Of a DNA stretch of 64,000 nt, positions 56,335 to 64,000 are shown piece after piece. Every line of letters starts with the position of its first letter. The first letter of the stretch is position 1. The position numbers and the translations under genes are program-made. The notes beneath the pieces are model-generated. The model searched no databases, was not told the origin of the DNA, and saw only the letters and a list, made by a program, of their open reading frames with translations. Origin of the DNA: an uncultured Albidovulum sp. (lineage in GTDB: Bacteria > Pseudomonadota > Alphaproteobacteria > Rhodobacterales > Rhodobacteraceae); NCBI GenBank assembly GCA_913064775.1, contig CAJYAD010000005.1, positions 62,001-126,000 of the forward strand, read 5' to 3'.

Positions 56335-57366
56335 TTAATCCTCCATCACGCCGCGGCGCCCCATAAGACCGCGCGGGCGGGTCAGAAGGACAATGATGGC
56401 AATGACATAGATGATGATCTGGTCGATGCCGGGGATGATGCTCTTGACCTCGTTCAGCGAGGCATAGGCCTCTAGCACGCCCAGGAGGAACCCGGCGGCC
56501 ACGGCGCCCGGCAGGCTGCCCATGCCGCCGACGACCACCACGACGAAGCTGATCACCAGAAAATCCATCCCCATGTGATAATTCGGGCTGTTGATCGGCA
56601 CATACATCGCCCCCGCCATGCCCGCGACGGCAGCGGCGATGCCGAACATCAGGGTGAAGCGGCGGTCGATGTTGATGCCCAGCAGGCCCACGGTCTCGCG
56701 GTCGGCCATGCCGGCGCGCACCACCATGCCGAAGGTGGTGAAGCGCAGGAAGCTGAACACCGCGCCGATCACCCCCAGCGAGAACAGGAAGTAGATCAGC
56801 CGCCAGTAGGGATAGACGATGGCATTGGCGGGAAAGCCGATCAGCGCGCCGATGTCGAGCGAGCCCGAGAATTCCACCGGCGCGGGCGTCGGGATCGGAT
56901 TGGCGCCGAAGACCTGCTTGACGATCTCCTGCAGCACGATCGCCAGGCCGAAGGTCACCAGGATCTGGTCGGCATGCGGGCGCTTGTAGAAATGCTTGAT
57001 CAACCCGCGCTCCATCACGAAGCCCAGGATCAGCATCACCGGAATCGCCAGCAGGATCGACAGCGGCACCGACCAGTTGATGATCGCCGCGCCCGTGTCA
57101 TGGCCGAACCAATGCTCGACATAGGGGGTCTGCACCTTCAGCGGGTTGCCCAGAAAGTCCTTCTTCGTCGGGTCCAGCAGCGTGTAGGACAGGTTCAGGA
57201 AACGCTGCATGGTGACGGCGCAGAAGGCGCCGATCATGAACAGCGCGCCATGGGCGAAATTCACCACGCCAAGCGTGCCGAAGATCAATGTCAGCCCGAG
57301 GGCGATCAGGGCATAGGCGCTGCCCTTGTCCAGCCCGTTCAGCGTTTGCAGGATGATCGCGTCCAT
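56335..57366 (-). CDS. Branched-chain amino acid-type ABC permease, LivH
   Basis: 343 aa. N-terminal DKGSAYALIALGLTLIFG and VVNFAHGALFM are the LivH signature; GGMGSLPGAVAAGFLLGV near the C-terminus. A periplasmic segment (residues 50-95) is longer than in the simplest LivH. Separated from the binding-protein gene by a hairpin-bearing gap of 115 bases. Confidence 0.95.
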   Translation of the reverse strand: MDAIILQTLNGLDKGSAYALIALGLTLIFGTLGVVNFAHGALFMIGAFCAVTMQRFLNLSYTLLDPTKKDFLGNPLKVQTPYVEHWFGHDTGAAIINWSVPLSILLAIPVMLILGFVMERGLIKHFYKRPHADQILVTFGLAIVLQEIVKQVFGANPIPTPAPVEFSGSLDIGALIGFPANAIVYPYWRLIYFLFSLGVIGAVFSFLRFTTFGMVVRAGMADRETVGLLGINIDRRFTLMFGIAAAVAGMAGAMYVPINSPNYHMGMDFLVISFVVVVVGGMGSLPGAVAAGFLLGVLEAYASLNEVKSIIPGIDQIIIYVIAIIVLLTRPRGLMGRRGVMED

Positions 57367-57434
57367 CGCTCCCCCAGAGGTCGGTGGTCAGGTGGTCCCG
57401 GAATGCCGGCCAAAATGTCGGAATAGGGTGGAAG

Positions 57435-57462
57435 CGGCCGCGCGTGGGATCACGCGCGGCCG
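57435..57462 (-). terminator. Intercistronic hairpin between binding protein and LivH genes
   Basis: Perfect 12-bp stem CGGCCGCGCGTG/CACGCGCGGCCG with loop GGAT, 19 bases after the binding-protein stop. No T-run, so partial termination or 3'-end protection of the binding-protein mRNA is likely. Confidence 0.6.
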
Positions 57463-57481
57463 GTCCGGTTCGGTCAGCGGC

Positions 57482-58825
57482 TCAGGCGCCGTTGTTGCAC
57501 TTGCCCAGCTCGCCACCGGCGAAGAACTTGTTGTCGGGCTCATACATGACCTTGTCGACCGGGGTGATCTCGGCGACGTTCAGCAGGTCATAATCGTTCT
57601 GCGGCTTGTCGTTGCCCTGCACCACCAGCACGTCCTTGAAACACTGGTGATCGGCGGCGCGGTACAGCGTCGGGCCGTTGCCGAGGCCGTCGAACTTGAA
57701 GCCCTCCAACTCCTTGCCCACGGCGCAGGGATCGAAGCTGCCCGCGCGCTCGGCCGCGTCGGCGTAAAGCAGGGTCTGCACATAGCAGGTCTGCGCCGCC
57801 TGGCTGGGCGGCACGCCGTATTCGGTGCCGTAGGATTTCACGAAGGCCTTGGTGCCCTCGTCCTGCAGCTTCCAGTTCCAGTTCGACGAGCCCAGGATGC
57901 CCTGGATGTTCTTGCCCGCGCCCTTGGCCATCAGCTCGGAAATCAGCGGCACGACGATCTCGAACTGCTTGCCGTTGACCTGCTTGTCGCGCATCCCGAA
58001 CTGCACGGCCTGGGTCAGCGAGTTGACCATGTTGCCGCCGTAATGGTTCAGGATCAGCACATCGGCGCCCGACGACAGCACCGGCGCCAGATAGGACGAG
58101 AAATCCGTCGAGGCGAGCGGCGTCTTGACGTCCTTCACCATCTGCCAGCCTTCACCCTCCATGAACTCCTTCATCGAGGCCGCCTGGGTCCAGCCCCAGG
58201 TGTAATCGGCGGTCAGCATGTAGAACTTGCGGTCCTTGCCGTATTGCTTGGACAGCACCGGCGCCAGCGCGGCGGCCGACATGTAGGCATCAAAGAAGTG
58301 CCGGAAGCCGTTGGCCTTCTTGTCCTTGCCGGTGGTGTCGTTCGAATGGGTCAGACCGGCCATGAAGATGATGCCGGCTTCCTGGCAGAGCGATTGCACC
58401 GCCACCGCCACGCCCGAGGACGAGCCGCCCGAGATCATCACCGCGCCGTCCTTCTCGATCATTGACTTGGCGCTGGCCCGCGCGGCGTCCGATTTGGTCT
58501 GGGTGTCGCCGGTGACGAATTCCACCTTCTTGCCCAGCACGCCGTTGCCCTTCAGCACCTTCGACGAGAACGTGCCCATCATGCCGCCGTCGCCCTCGCC
58601 GTTGAGGTGCTTGACGGCCAGTTTGAAGGCCTTCAGCTCATCCGCGCCCTCGTCGGCATAGGGGCCGGACTGGGGTACGTTGAAGCCGAGGGTGACGGAC
58701 TTGCCCTTGGGCTCGTTGGTGTAGGCGTAGGCGGATGAGGTGAAGACGGTCGGCATGGCAAGGCCGGCGCCGGCGATCATGCCGGTGCGCAGCAGGCCAC
58801 GACGTGTCAGGTCGAATCTGGACAT
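57482..58825 (-). CDS. Branched-chain amino acid/amide-type ABC binding protein, Tat-exported
   Basis: 447-aa periplasmic protein. Tat motif TRRGLL (Arg8-Arg9) and an AYA site near residue 34. Mature sequence has the Leu/Ile/Val-binding fold: VTLGFNVPQSGPYADEGADELKAF, MISGGSSSGVAVAVQSL, YMLTADYTWGW. GGGAGGAAA precedes the ATG at 58825. The substrate may be amides or branched amino acids; the family name alone does not decide. Confidence 0.94.
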   Translation of the reverse strand: MSRFDLTRRGLLRTGMIAGAGLAMPTVFTSSAYAYTNEPKGKSVTLGFNVPQSGPYADEGADELKAFKLAVKHLNGEGDGGMMGTFSSKVLKGNGVLGKKVEFVTGDTQTKSDAARASAKSMIEKDGAVMISGGSSSGVAVAVQSLCQEAGIIFMAGLTHSNDTTGKDKKANGFRHFFDAYMSAAALAPVLSKQYGKDRKFYMLTADYTWGWTQAASMKEFMEGEGWQMVKDVKTPLASTDFSSYLAPVLSSGADVLILNHYGGNMVNSLTQAVQFGMRDKQVNGKQFEIVVPLISELMAKGAGKNIQGILGSSNWNWKLQDEGTKAFVKSYGTEYGVPPSQAAQTCYVQTLLYADAAERAGSFDPCAVGKELEGFKFDGLGNGPTLYRAADHQCFKDVLVVQGNDKPQNDYDLLNVAEITPVDKVMYEPDNKFFAGGELGKCNNGA

Positions 58826-58965
58826 CAAGTTTCCTCCCATTGATGGCGTCGAAATCCGCGCCTCCTCTGCGCGGGGTCCGTGCCCTGCTTTGCAGCAAGG
58901 TCGCTAGCATCATGGGCGTCGTTCGAAAATTTTTGCAACAACTAGTTAAAATAACAGCACTTTTT

Positions 58966-58994
58966 AGTAAATCTGTAGACAGTTACTCTGTCAA
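58966..58994 (-). promoter_or_regulatory. Promoter of the branched-chain/amide ABC operon
   Basis: On the minus strand TTGACA (58994-58989), 17-base spacer and TTTACT (58971-58966). The inverted repeat GACAG-TTACT-CTGTC (58978-58992) overlaps the -35 and spacer and is a plausible operator. Confidence 0.55.
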
Positions 58995-59152
58995 CTCCGT
59001 CAAGTATTTTACGACGCAGCGCAGCGATTTACCTCACGCAATCTCACGCAATCGCGATATTAGGGTGAGGAGACAAGCGCTTGCCGCAGCGCGGCGCGGT
59101 GGCGGCGGCAAGCACCGGGCAGAGGGCATTGTGGGGATGCGGGCGCGGCGGC

Positions 59153-59201
59153 GGGGGCGCTGCCCCCTGCACCCCCGGAGTATTTTTGCCAAGATGAAGT
59201 T
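59153..59201 (+). repeat. A-type intergenic repeat, copy 9
   Basis: GGGGGC-GCT-GCCCCC stem, TGCACCCCCGGAGTATTTTT and GCCAAGATGAAG. The clearest single copy of the consensus; its 5' half is nearly identical to copy 1. Confidence 0.85.
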
Positions 59202-59559
59202 GGAAAGGGCCGCCCTGCCCGTCGCCTTGGGGCGAATGCTGCTGCGCGGGCGGCGCTCAATTCTTGTCGTGCGTGACATTGGCGGGGCTCCGCGACACAG
59301 GATATCGGCCACCGCACAGGGGTTGGGCGAAAGGTCCAGAACCAGCGCCATCAACGCGCCCGCGAAGGCCGACAGCGCCGTCAGTTGCCACGTCACCCGT
59401 TTGCAGCCCCAAGCGGACCAAGGCCGCGCGCAACGGAAACCTCCAACCCCAACGGTGCGGTTTTCCGGGCGCCTAGCCCAGAGCCGCGCCGCGACGGCGG
59501 CGGGCGATCTTGACAGCCGAGGCGCGGTAGTTAACGTCCGACGTGGCAACTGACGGCGG

Positions 59560-59606
59560 TGTCTGCCCCCGGACCCCCGGGGTACCTGCGCCAGAAAGAA
59601 AGAGCG
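59560..59606 (+). repeat. A-type intergenic repeat, copy 10, abutting ilvN
   Basis: GTGTCTGCCCCCGGACCCCC then GGGGTACCTGCG and CCAGAAAGAAAGAGCGG. The tail is purine-rich and lies directly before the ilvN ATG (59611), where it could serve as the ribosome-binding region. Confidence 0.7.
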
Positions 59607-59610
59607 GAAC

Positions 59611-60171
59611 ATGTCGGCATTGAACATCAAGAAAGGCGCATCGAGCCATTCGGCCTATGACCTGCGCGACCCCTATTCAGAGGTGATAGAGGTCCATACG
59701 CTGGCCGTGCTGGTCGACAACGAGGCCGGCGTGCTGGCGCGGGTGATCGGGCTGTTTTCCGGGCGCGGCTACAATATCGAAAGCCTCACCGTGGCCGAGG
59801 TGGATCACAAGGGGCATCTGAGCCGGATCACCGTGGTCACCTCGGGCACGCCGCAGGTGATCGAGCAGATCAAGGCCCAGCTGGAGCGGGTGGTGCCGGT
59901 GCATGAGGTGCACGACCTGACGGTCGAAGGGCCCTCGGTGCAGCGCGAACTGGCGCTGTTCAAGGTTACGGGTCAGGGCGAGCCTCGGGTCGAGGCGCTG
60001 CGACTGGCCGACATCTTCCGCGCCAGCGTGGTGGATTCGACGCTGGAAAGCTTCGTGTTCGAGCTTACCGGCACGGCCGAGAAGATCGACGCCTTCGCCG
60101 ACCTCATGCGCCCGCTGGGCCTGCAAGAGATCGCCCGGACCGGCGTGGCGGCATTGGCGCGCGGGGCCTGA
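59611..60171 (+). CDS. ilvN: Acetolactate synthase small (regulatory) subunit
   Basis: 186 aa (also named ilvH). N-terminal ACT domain: HTLAVLVDNEAGVLARVIGLFSGRGYNIESLTVA, the valine-feedback site, then a C-terminal ALS_ss domain (REIARTGVAAL-type end). It regulates branched-chain amino acid synthesis. The catalytic subunit ilvB/ilvI is not adjacent in this window. Start ATG follows an A-repeat tail. Confidence 0.96.
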   Translation: MSALNIKKGASSHSAYDLRDPYSEVIEVHTLAVLVDNEAGVLARVIGLFSGRGYNIESLTVAEVDHKGHLSRITVVTSGTPQVIEQIKAQLERVVPVHEVHDLTVEGPSVQRELALFKVTGQGEPRVEALRLADIFRASVVDSTLESFVFELTGTAEKIDAFADLMRPLGLQEIARTGVAALARGA

Positions 60172-60308
60172 GGGACGAAGGTGATCACAAGGACGTGACG
60201 ACCGCTCAGGGTGTTTGGTGGCGCGGGCATTTGCCGCTATGGCAGAAGCGTGCCGGGCTTTCGCGGCATATATGGCGGCTTTTGCCCGCCCCGTGGAGGA
60301 TGCGGAAA

Positions 60309-60701
60309 ATGCCGCGTGTTTTGCACCAGATCGCCCTGAGCGCTGCCGCCATGATGGCGCTGTCCTTCGCCGGCCTGCCCGCGCAGGCGCAAACCAGCGT
60401 GAAAAGGGAATGCGCGACCCAGTACAAGGCCGAAAAGGCCGCCGGCAAGATCAAGTCCGGCGAGACATGGTCGAAATATTACGCCGCCTGCGCCAAGGCG
60501 AAAGGCGCCAAGGAGGCCAGCAAGAAGCCCGCGGCGGAAAATCATAAACCGCTGACCCCGGCGCAGAAATCCGCGCGCAAGCGGATCAAGGAATGCGGCG
60601 TGATGTGGCGCAAGGACAAGACCGCCGGCAAGATCCGCAAGGGCGAGACCTGGCCGCAATACTGGCACCGGTGCAACGTCGCGCTGAAGAAGAAAGGCTA
60701 G
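60309..60701 (+). CDS. Small secreted protein with duplicated Cys motif
   Basis: 130 aa from the ATG at 60309 (GGAGG nine bases upstream). Signal peptide through LPAQAQ (about residue 28). The mature part is Lys-rich and consists of two related segments: CATQYKAEKAAGKIKSGETW-SKYYAACA and CGVMWRKDKTAGKIRKGETW-PQYWHRC, sharing a Cys-x(n)-GKI-x-GETW-x-x-Y-x-C plan. Cys pairs could form disulfides in the periplasm. Function not recognised. Confidence 0.8.
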   Translation: MPRVLHQIALSAAAMMALSFAGLPAQAQTSVKRECATQYKAEKAAGKIKSGETWSKYYAACAKAKGAKEASKKPAAENHKPLTPAQKSARKRIKECGVMWRKDKTAGKIRKGETWPQYWHRCNVALKKKG

Positions 60702-60710
60702 GGCCGCGCC

Positions 60711-61142
60711 CTAACCGGTTGCGGCGAGGCGCAAGCTGCTCTGTCGGGGGCTGCGCCCGGCCGAACCCGCGCCCGCATTGGTCGCGGCGATCTCGGGGCG
60801 GCTTGCCACAAGCACCGGCGCCGGCATGGCGGGTGTGGGCACCGGCGTGGGCGTCTGCGATTGCACGGCGGCGGTGTCGCGCAGCATCGCGTCGACGCCC
60901 GGAAAAGCCCCGCGCTCTACCACACGCACCGCACGGGCATGGCGCGTGACCCCGCCCAGTCCCGGGGTCTCAAGCGCCTCGGTCTCAACCAGAAAGGCCA
61001 CGACATCGCCGACCCCCGGGAAGCCGCCGCTCTGCGCCATATAGGCCTGCGGGCCGCGCGCATAGGCCAGATCCCCGCTGTCCTCGCACCACAGGATCAC
61101 GCGTTGGCTTTGCTCGCAACTCCAGATCACGACCCCGATCAT
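60711..61142 (-). CDS. Protein of unknown function
   Basis: 143 aa. The N-terminal 90 residues look folded (MIGVVIWSCEQSQRVILWCE, then LAYARGPQAYMAQSGGFPGV), with two Cys; the C-terminal 50 are Pro/Ala/Ser-rich low complexity. No signal peptide. Divergent from the XRE-regulator gene, which may control it. Family not recognised. Confidence 0.65.
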   Translation of the reverse strand: MIGVVIWSCEQSQRVILWCEDSGDLAYARGPQAYMAQSGGFPGVGDVVAFLVETEALETPGLGGVTRHARAVRVVERGAFPGVDAMLRDTAAVQSQTPTPVPTPAMPAPVLVASRPEIAATNAGAGSAGRSPRQSSLRLAATG

Positions 61143-61261
61143 AACTCTCCCCTTTTTGGTGTTCGATCAGGCTAACGCTCGAAACCGTGAACGCGCAGAT
61201 CCAAGATCCTGCGCGCGCCGGGCATTTTGTGTCGAATCTACGCGACAACCGATCTATATTG

Positions 61262-61287
61262 CGTCAGTATGACGTTAATTAGCGTCA
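61262..61287. promoter_or_regulatory. Candidate operator: three CGTCA/TGACG half-sites
   Basis: CGTCA (61262), TGACG (61270) and CGTCA (61283) occur within 26 bases, forming CGTCA-GTA-TGACG and TGACG-TTAATTAG-CGTCA inverted repeats. They sit in the 180-base gap between the divergent unknown gene and the XRE regulator. TATATT at 61255-61260 is a possible -10 box beside them. Confidence 0.5.
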
Positions 61288-61322
61288 ATTTTCCGAACCA
61301 CCCCCAAACACGCCAGTCCGAG

Positions 61323-62150
61323 ATGCCCGAACGTCGCGACGTCCCCCCCCTTGCCAATGTCGATGAGCGCCCGTCGGATCTGCGCGCGATCTTCGGGCAG
61401 AACCTGCGCCAACTGGCGTCGCGGGAGGCGTCGGTCACCAAGCTCTGCACCAAGCTGCAGATCAACCGCACCCAGTTCAACCGCTATCTGTCGGGCGAGA
61501 CCTTCCCGCGCCCCGACATCCTGCACCGGATCTGCACCCATTTCGGTGTCGACGCGCGGATCCTGCTGGAGCCATTGGAAACCCAGGCCCCCAGCCCGGG
61601 TGAGGTGCTGGGCGGGGTGCTGGGGGCGATGGTGCTAAGCACCAATGATTTCACCGTCGATTCCGCGCGCCTGCCGGACGGGCTCTATCGGTTCTGGCGC
61701 AATTCCTACAACTTCCCCGACCGGGTGATCGCCGACATGTGCCGGGTCTATACCGAGAACGGGGTGAAGCTGTTCAAGGGCTACGAGCCGCCCAACCCGA
61801 TGCAAAGCCGCGCCACCCTGGCGCCGGCCTATCAATCGGTGTTTCACGGCGTCTTCCTGCAGCACGATGACGGCGTGTCGCTGTATTGCTCCACCCGCGG
61901 CGGGCGGATGGTGTCGATCGGCTTCTTTGAATACAGCCTCGGGGGCTTGCCGGATTTCCTGGGCGGGATCTCGTTCCTGACCCGGCGGCGGATCCAGGGA
62001 ATGCGGCGGCTGACCTTCGCGGTGATGGAGCGCCTGCCCCGCAACATGGGCCTGTGCATCGCCGCCGCGCGCGAATGCGGGCTGCGCAAGACCTCCGAAG
62101 TGCCGGTGAAGATCCGCGATCTGCTGGCGACCGTCCCGGCCTCGATCTGA
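61323..62150 (+). CDS. XRE-family transcriptional regulator
   Basis: 275 aa from the ATG at 61323 (in-frame Met also at 61269). N-terminal helix-turn-helix around residues 22-78: FGQNLRQLASREASVTKLC, then QINRTQFNRYLSGETFPRPD, with DILHRICTHFGVDARILLEP. The C-terminal 190 residues form a domain I do not recognise (including FEYSLGGLPDFLGGISFLTR) that may sense a ligand. Probably autoregulatory through the repeats upstream. Confidence 0.85.
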   Translation: MPERRDVPPLANVDERPSDLRAIFGQNLRQLASREASVTKLCTKLQINRTQFNRYLSGETFPRPDILHRICTHFGVDARILLEPLETQAPSPGEVLGGVLGAMVLSTNDFTVDSARLPDGLYRFWRNSYNFPDRVIADMCRVYTENGVKLFKGYEPPNPMQSRATLAPAYQSVFHGVFLQHDDGVSLYCSTRGGRMVSIGFFEYSLGGLPDFLGGISFLTRRRIQGMRRLTFAVMERLPRNMGLCIAAARECGLRKTSEVPVKIRDLLATVPASI

Positions 62151-62190
62151 GGCCCCCCCCGGGGTCGGGACGGAGCCGGGCCGGGGCAGG

Positions 62191-63663
62191 CTAGAGGCGA
62201 TAGATCTCGGCGAATTTGGCTTCTAGGTATTCCAGCAGCGGGCCTTCGTCCGGCTCGAACCCGCAGGCGCGGCGCACGGTGTCGCGCGGGGGGTAGAGGC
62301 CGCCGTGGCGTTGCAGGTTCTCGCGCAGCCATTCGGTAGCGGGGGTCGCATCGCCGCGCGCCAGCGCCGCATCCACATCCGGCACCGCATCGCGCAGCGC
62401 CTTGTTCAGGCAACCGGCATAGACATTGCCCAGGCTATAGGTCGGGAAATAGCCAAATAGCCCCACCGACCAATGCACGTCCTGCAGCATCCCATGCGCG
62501 GGTTGATCGACCTTGACGCCGAAATCCTGCACGAACCGCGCATTCCAGGCTTCTTCCAGATCGCGCACCTCCAACCCGCCGCCGATCAACTCGCGCTCCA
62601 GCGCGAAGCGCAGCATGATGTGCAGGTTGTAATGCACCTCATCCGCCTCGGTCCGGATAAAGCCCGCATGCACCCGGTTCACCGCGCCGTGGAACGCGTC
62701 GGCGTCGCGGGCGCTGAGATCGCCGAAGCTGTCGGTCATCTGGCCATGCAGCCAGCCGGTGAACGGGCGAGAGCGGCCAAGCTGGTTCTCGTAGATCCGG
62801 CTTTGGCTTTCATGCACCCCCATCGAGACGCCGCCGCCCAGCGGGGTCAGCAGGTAATCGGCGTCGATGCCCTGCTCATAGCAGGCGTGCCCGGTTTCGT
62901 GGATCGTCGAGTAGACGCAGTTGAAGGGATCGGCCTCGACCACCCGGGTGGTGATCCGGGTGTCGGTGCCCGACCCGGACGAGAACGGATGCACCGACAG
63001 ATCCAGCCGCCCGCGGCTCCAGTCATAGCCGAAGGCAGAGGCCAGCTTGCGCGCCAACCGCATCTGCGCGTCGGCGGGGAAATGGCCGTCCAGGGGCGCG
63101 GGCTGATGGTCGGCCCCCAACACCGCCGCGCGCAGCGCCACCAGACGCGGGCGCATCCGGTCGAACATGGCGCCCAGGCTTTCGGCGGTGGCGCCCTCTT
63201 CATAATCGTCGATCAGCGCGTCATAGGGGTCGCCGCCGTCGGCCAGATGCGCCGCCTGCTCGCGCTTCAGCGCCACGACCTTTTCCAGCGTCGGCAGGAA
63301 CAGCCCCACGTCGTTGGCGGCGCGGGCCTCGGCCCAGATGCCCTGGGCGACCGAGGTGACGCGCGCCAGCTCTACCGCCAGCGCGGCGGGGATCCGGGTC
63401 TGGCGGCCATAGCTGCGGCGGATGTGGCGCAGATGGGCGGTGTCGACCTCATCCGCGGGCTCGGCCGCCTCCAGCCAGTCGCCGATGCGCGGATCGGTGC
63501 GGCGCGCGTGCAATATGCCTTCCAGCGCGCCGATCTCTTCGCCGCGCTGCTCGGCCGCGCCGCGCGGCATCATGGTTTCCTGGTCCCATTCCAGCCGGCC
63601 TGCGACCTGTCCCAGCGCCTCGGTGTCGCGCTGGAACGCAATCAGATCATCCATGTCCGACAT
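62191..63663 (-). CDS. Metallocarboxypeptidase, M32 family (Taq type)
   Basis: 490 aa from the ATG at 63663. Zinc motif HETGH at residues 255-259 in YSTIHETGHACYEQG, with the Glu ligand in GVHESQSRIYEN about 28 residues on. DWSRGRLDLSVHPF is another M32 mark. Cytosolic peptidase releasing C-terminal residues. Its start shares one base with the upstream ctaA stop (TGATG). Confidence 0.95.
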   Translation of the reverse strand: MSDMDDLIAFQRDTEALGQVAGRLEWDQETMMPRGAAEQRGEEIGALEGILHARRTDPRIGDWLEAAEPADEVDTAHLRHIRRSYGRQTRIPAALAVELARVTSVAQGIWAEARAANDVGLFLPTLEKVVALKREQAAHLADGGDPYDALIDDYEEGATAESLGAMFDRMRPRLVALRAAVLGADHQPAPLDGHFPADAQMRLARKLASAFGYDWSRGRLDLSVHPFSSGSGTDTRITTRVVEADPFNCVYSTIHETGHACYEQGIDADYLLTPLGGGVSMGVHESQSRIYENQLGRSRPFTGWLHGQMTDSFGDLSARDADAFHGAVNRVHAGFIRTEADEVHYNLHIMLRFALERELIGGGLEVRDLEEAWNARFVQDFGVKVDQPAHGMLQDVHWSVGLFGYFPTYSLGNVYAGCLNKALRDAVPDVDAALARGDATPATEWLRENLQRHGGLYPPRDTVRRACGFEPDEGPLLEYLEAKFAEIYRL

Positions 63664-64000
63664 CACGCAGTCCCCTTCCGAATTGATCCCACACGGGGAA
63701 ATTGTGCCATGTTGCGGGCGCGCAGCACCAGCACCCACAGCACGATCGCCCCCAATTGGTGCACGCTGGACAGCTCCAGCGGCGCGGCATAAAGCGCGGT
63801 GAAGATCCCCAGCGTCATCTGCACCAGCGCCCAGCAGGCCACGGCGACAAAGGCGAAGCGGATCGCGCCCTGCGCCGACCGCCGCGCCATCCAGGCCGCG
63901 ATCAGCGTGAAGGTGACCAGCGTATAGGCCCAGATCCGGTGGTCGAACTGCACCAGCCCCGCATTCTCGAAGAACGCCAGATACCAGGGGCCGCCCGACA
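63663..64000 (-). CDS. ctaA: Heme A synthase, C-terminal part (cut by window edge)
   Basis: About 112 C-terminal residues: WYLAFFENAGLVQFDHRIWAY, where the His is a heme ligand of CtaA/COX15, followed by two transmembrane helices with RIWAYTLVTFTLIAAWM and SVHQLGAIVLWVLVL (His ligand). The enzyme oxidises heme O to heme A for cytochrome c oxidase. Truncated at the right border; the gene begins outside. Confidence 0.93.
   Translation of the reverse strand, partial: SGGPWYLAFFENAGLVQFDHRIWAYTLVTFTLIAAWMARRSAQGAIRFAFVAVACWALVQMTLGIFTALYAAPLELSSVHQLGAIVLWVLVLRARNMAQFPRVGSIRKGTA

Larger units (their letters stand above)
58826..59610. other. Intergenic region with promoter, two A repeats and no supported gene
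   Basis: About 785 bases. An AT-rich island (58921-59020) holds the ABC promoter for the leftward operon. Further right are A copies 9 and 10. Between them, minus strand, a GTG at 59396 opens a frame reading TALSAFAGALMALVLDL, membrane-like, but it has no Shine-Dalgarno and runs into the repeat; I do not call it. No ilvB lies here though ilvN follows. Confidence 0.5.

Noticed and set aside
59034-59396. Membrane-like frame starting GTG at 59396 (minus)
   Set aside because: No Shine-Dalgarno, runs through an A repeat, and has no homologue I recognise.

Overview
The window is GC-rich, densely packed bacterial chromosome. Its gene order and protein sequences point to an alphaproteobacterium of the Rhodobacterales (Rhodobacter/Paracoccus-like): the pyrH-frr-uppS-cdsA-dxr-rseP cluster, trp genes next to moaC-moeA-lexA, a direct-repeat GAAC-N7-GAAC LexA operator, histidine degradation through HutF, and an Anbu proteasome-like locus. 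I see no phage, transposase, integrase, CRISPR array, rRNA or tRNA. This is core chromosome with accessory transport and catabolic blocks.

Layout. 1-5.9 kb (minus): pyrH, frr, uppS, cdsA, dxr, rseP and the first codons of the next gene (probably bamA), covering UMP kinase, ribosome recycling, isoprenoid, cell-wall and phospholipid precursors, and envelope stress. 6-8 kb: miaA and an AraC-type regulator. 8.5-14.8 kb: a Dpp/Opp-type ABC transporter with fused ATPases. 14.8-18.5 kb: an unrecognised protein, a lytic transglycosylase, a VOC protein and an aminotransferase. 18.6-29 kb: a PpiD-like foldase, trpE, inverted trpG-trpD, a YibQ-like protein, trpC-moaC-moeA and lexA. 29-34 kb: comEC, gltX, gltA. 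34.4-39.3 kb: pgk, a rhodanese, class I aldolase, an AidB-like dehydrogenase and ftsB-like. 39.4-48.1 kb: an unknown protein, an ArsJ-like MFS transporter and the hut genes (hutC-hutF divergent from hutI-hutH-hutU). 48.2-53.2 kb: a 2-hydroxyacid dehydrogenase, then the Anbu locus (ATP-grasp, alpha-E, transglutaminase, Anbu). 53.5-58.8 kb: a five-gene branched-chain amino acid/amide ABC transporter. 59.6-64 kb: ilvN, a small secreted duplicated-Cys protein, an unknown protein, an XRE regulator, an M32 carboxypeptidase and the end of ctaA.

The most unusual non-coding feature is a family of dispersed intergenic elements (here 'A': GC hairpin followed by an AT-richer tail resembling GGAGTATTT-GCCAAGATGAAG). 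It occurs at ten places, singly or as head-to-head pairs. A second palindromic element of about 60 bp ('B') is nested inside A three times at the same position. These elements sit at operon ends, inside the Dpp operon immediately before an RBS, across the hutH stop codon, and directly before ilvN.

Start codons were chosen from Shine-Dalgarno spacing and family length; rseP, trpE and hutH use TTG and hutC uses GTG. No single clearly new multi-gene system is evident. The best candidates for unexplained biology are the A/B elements, the ArsJ-like transporter placed behind hutC, the Anbu locus, and four proteins without recognised function.
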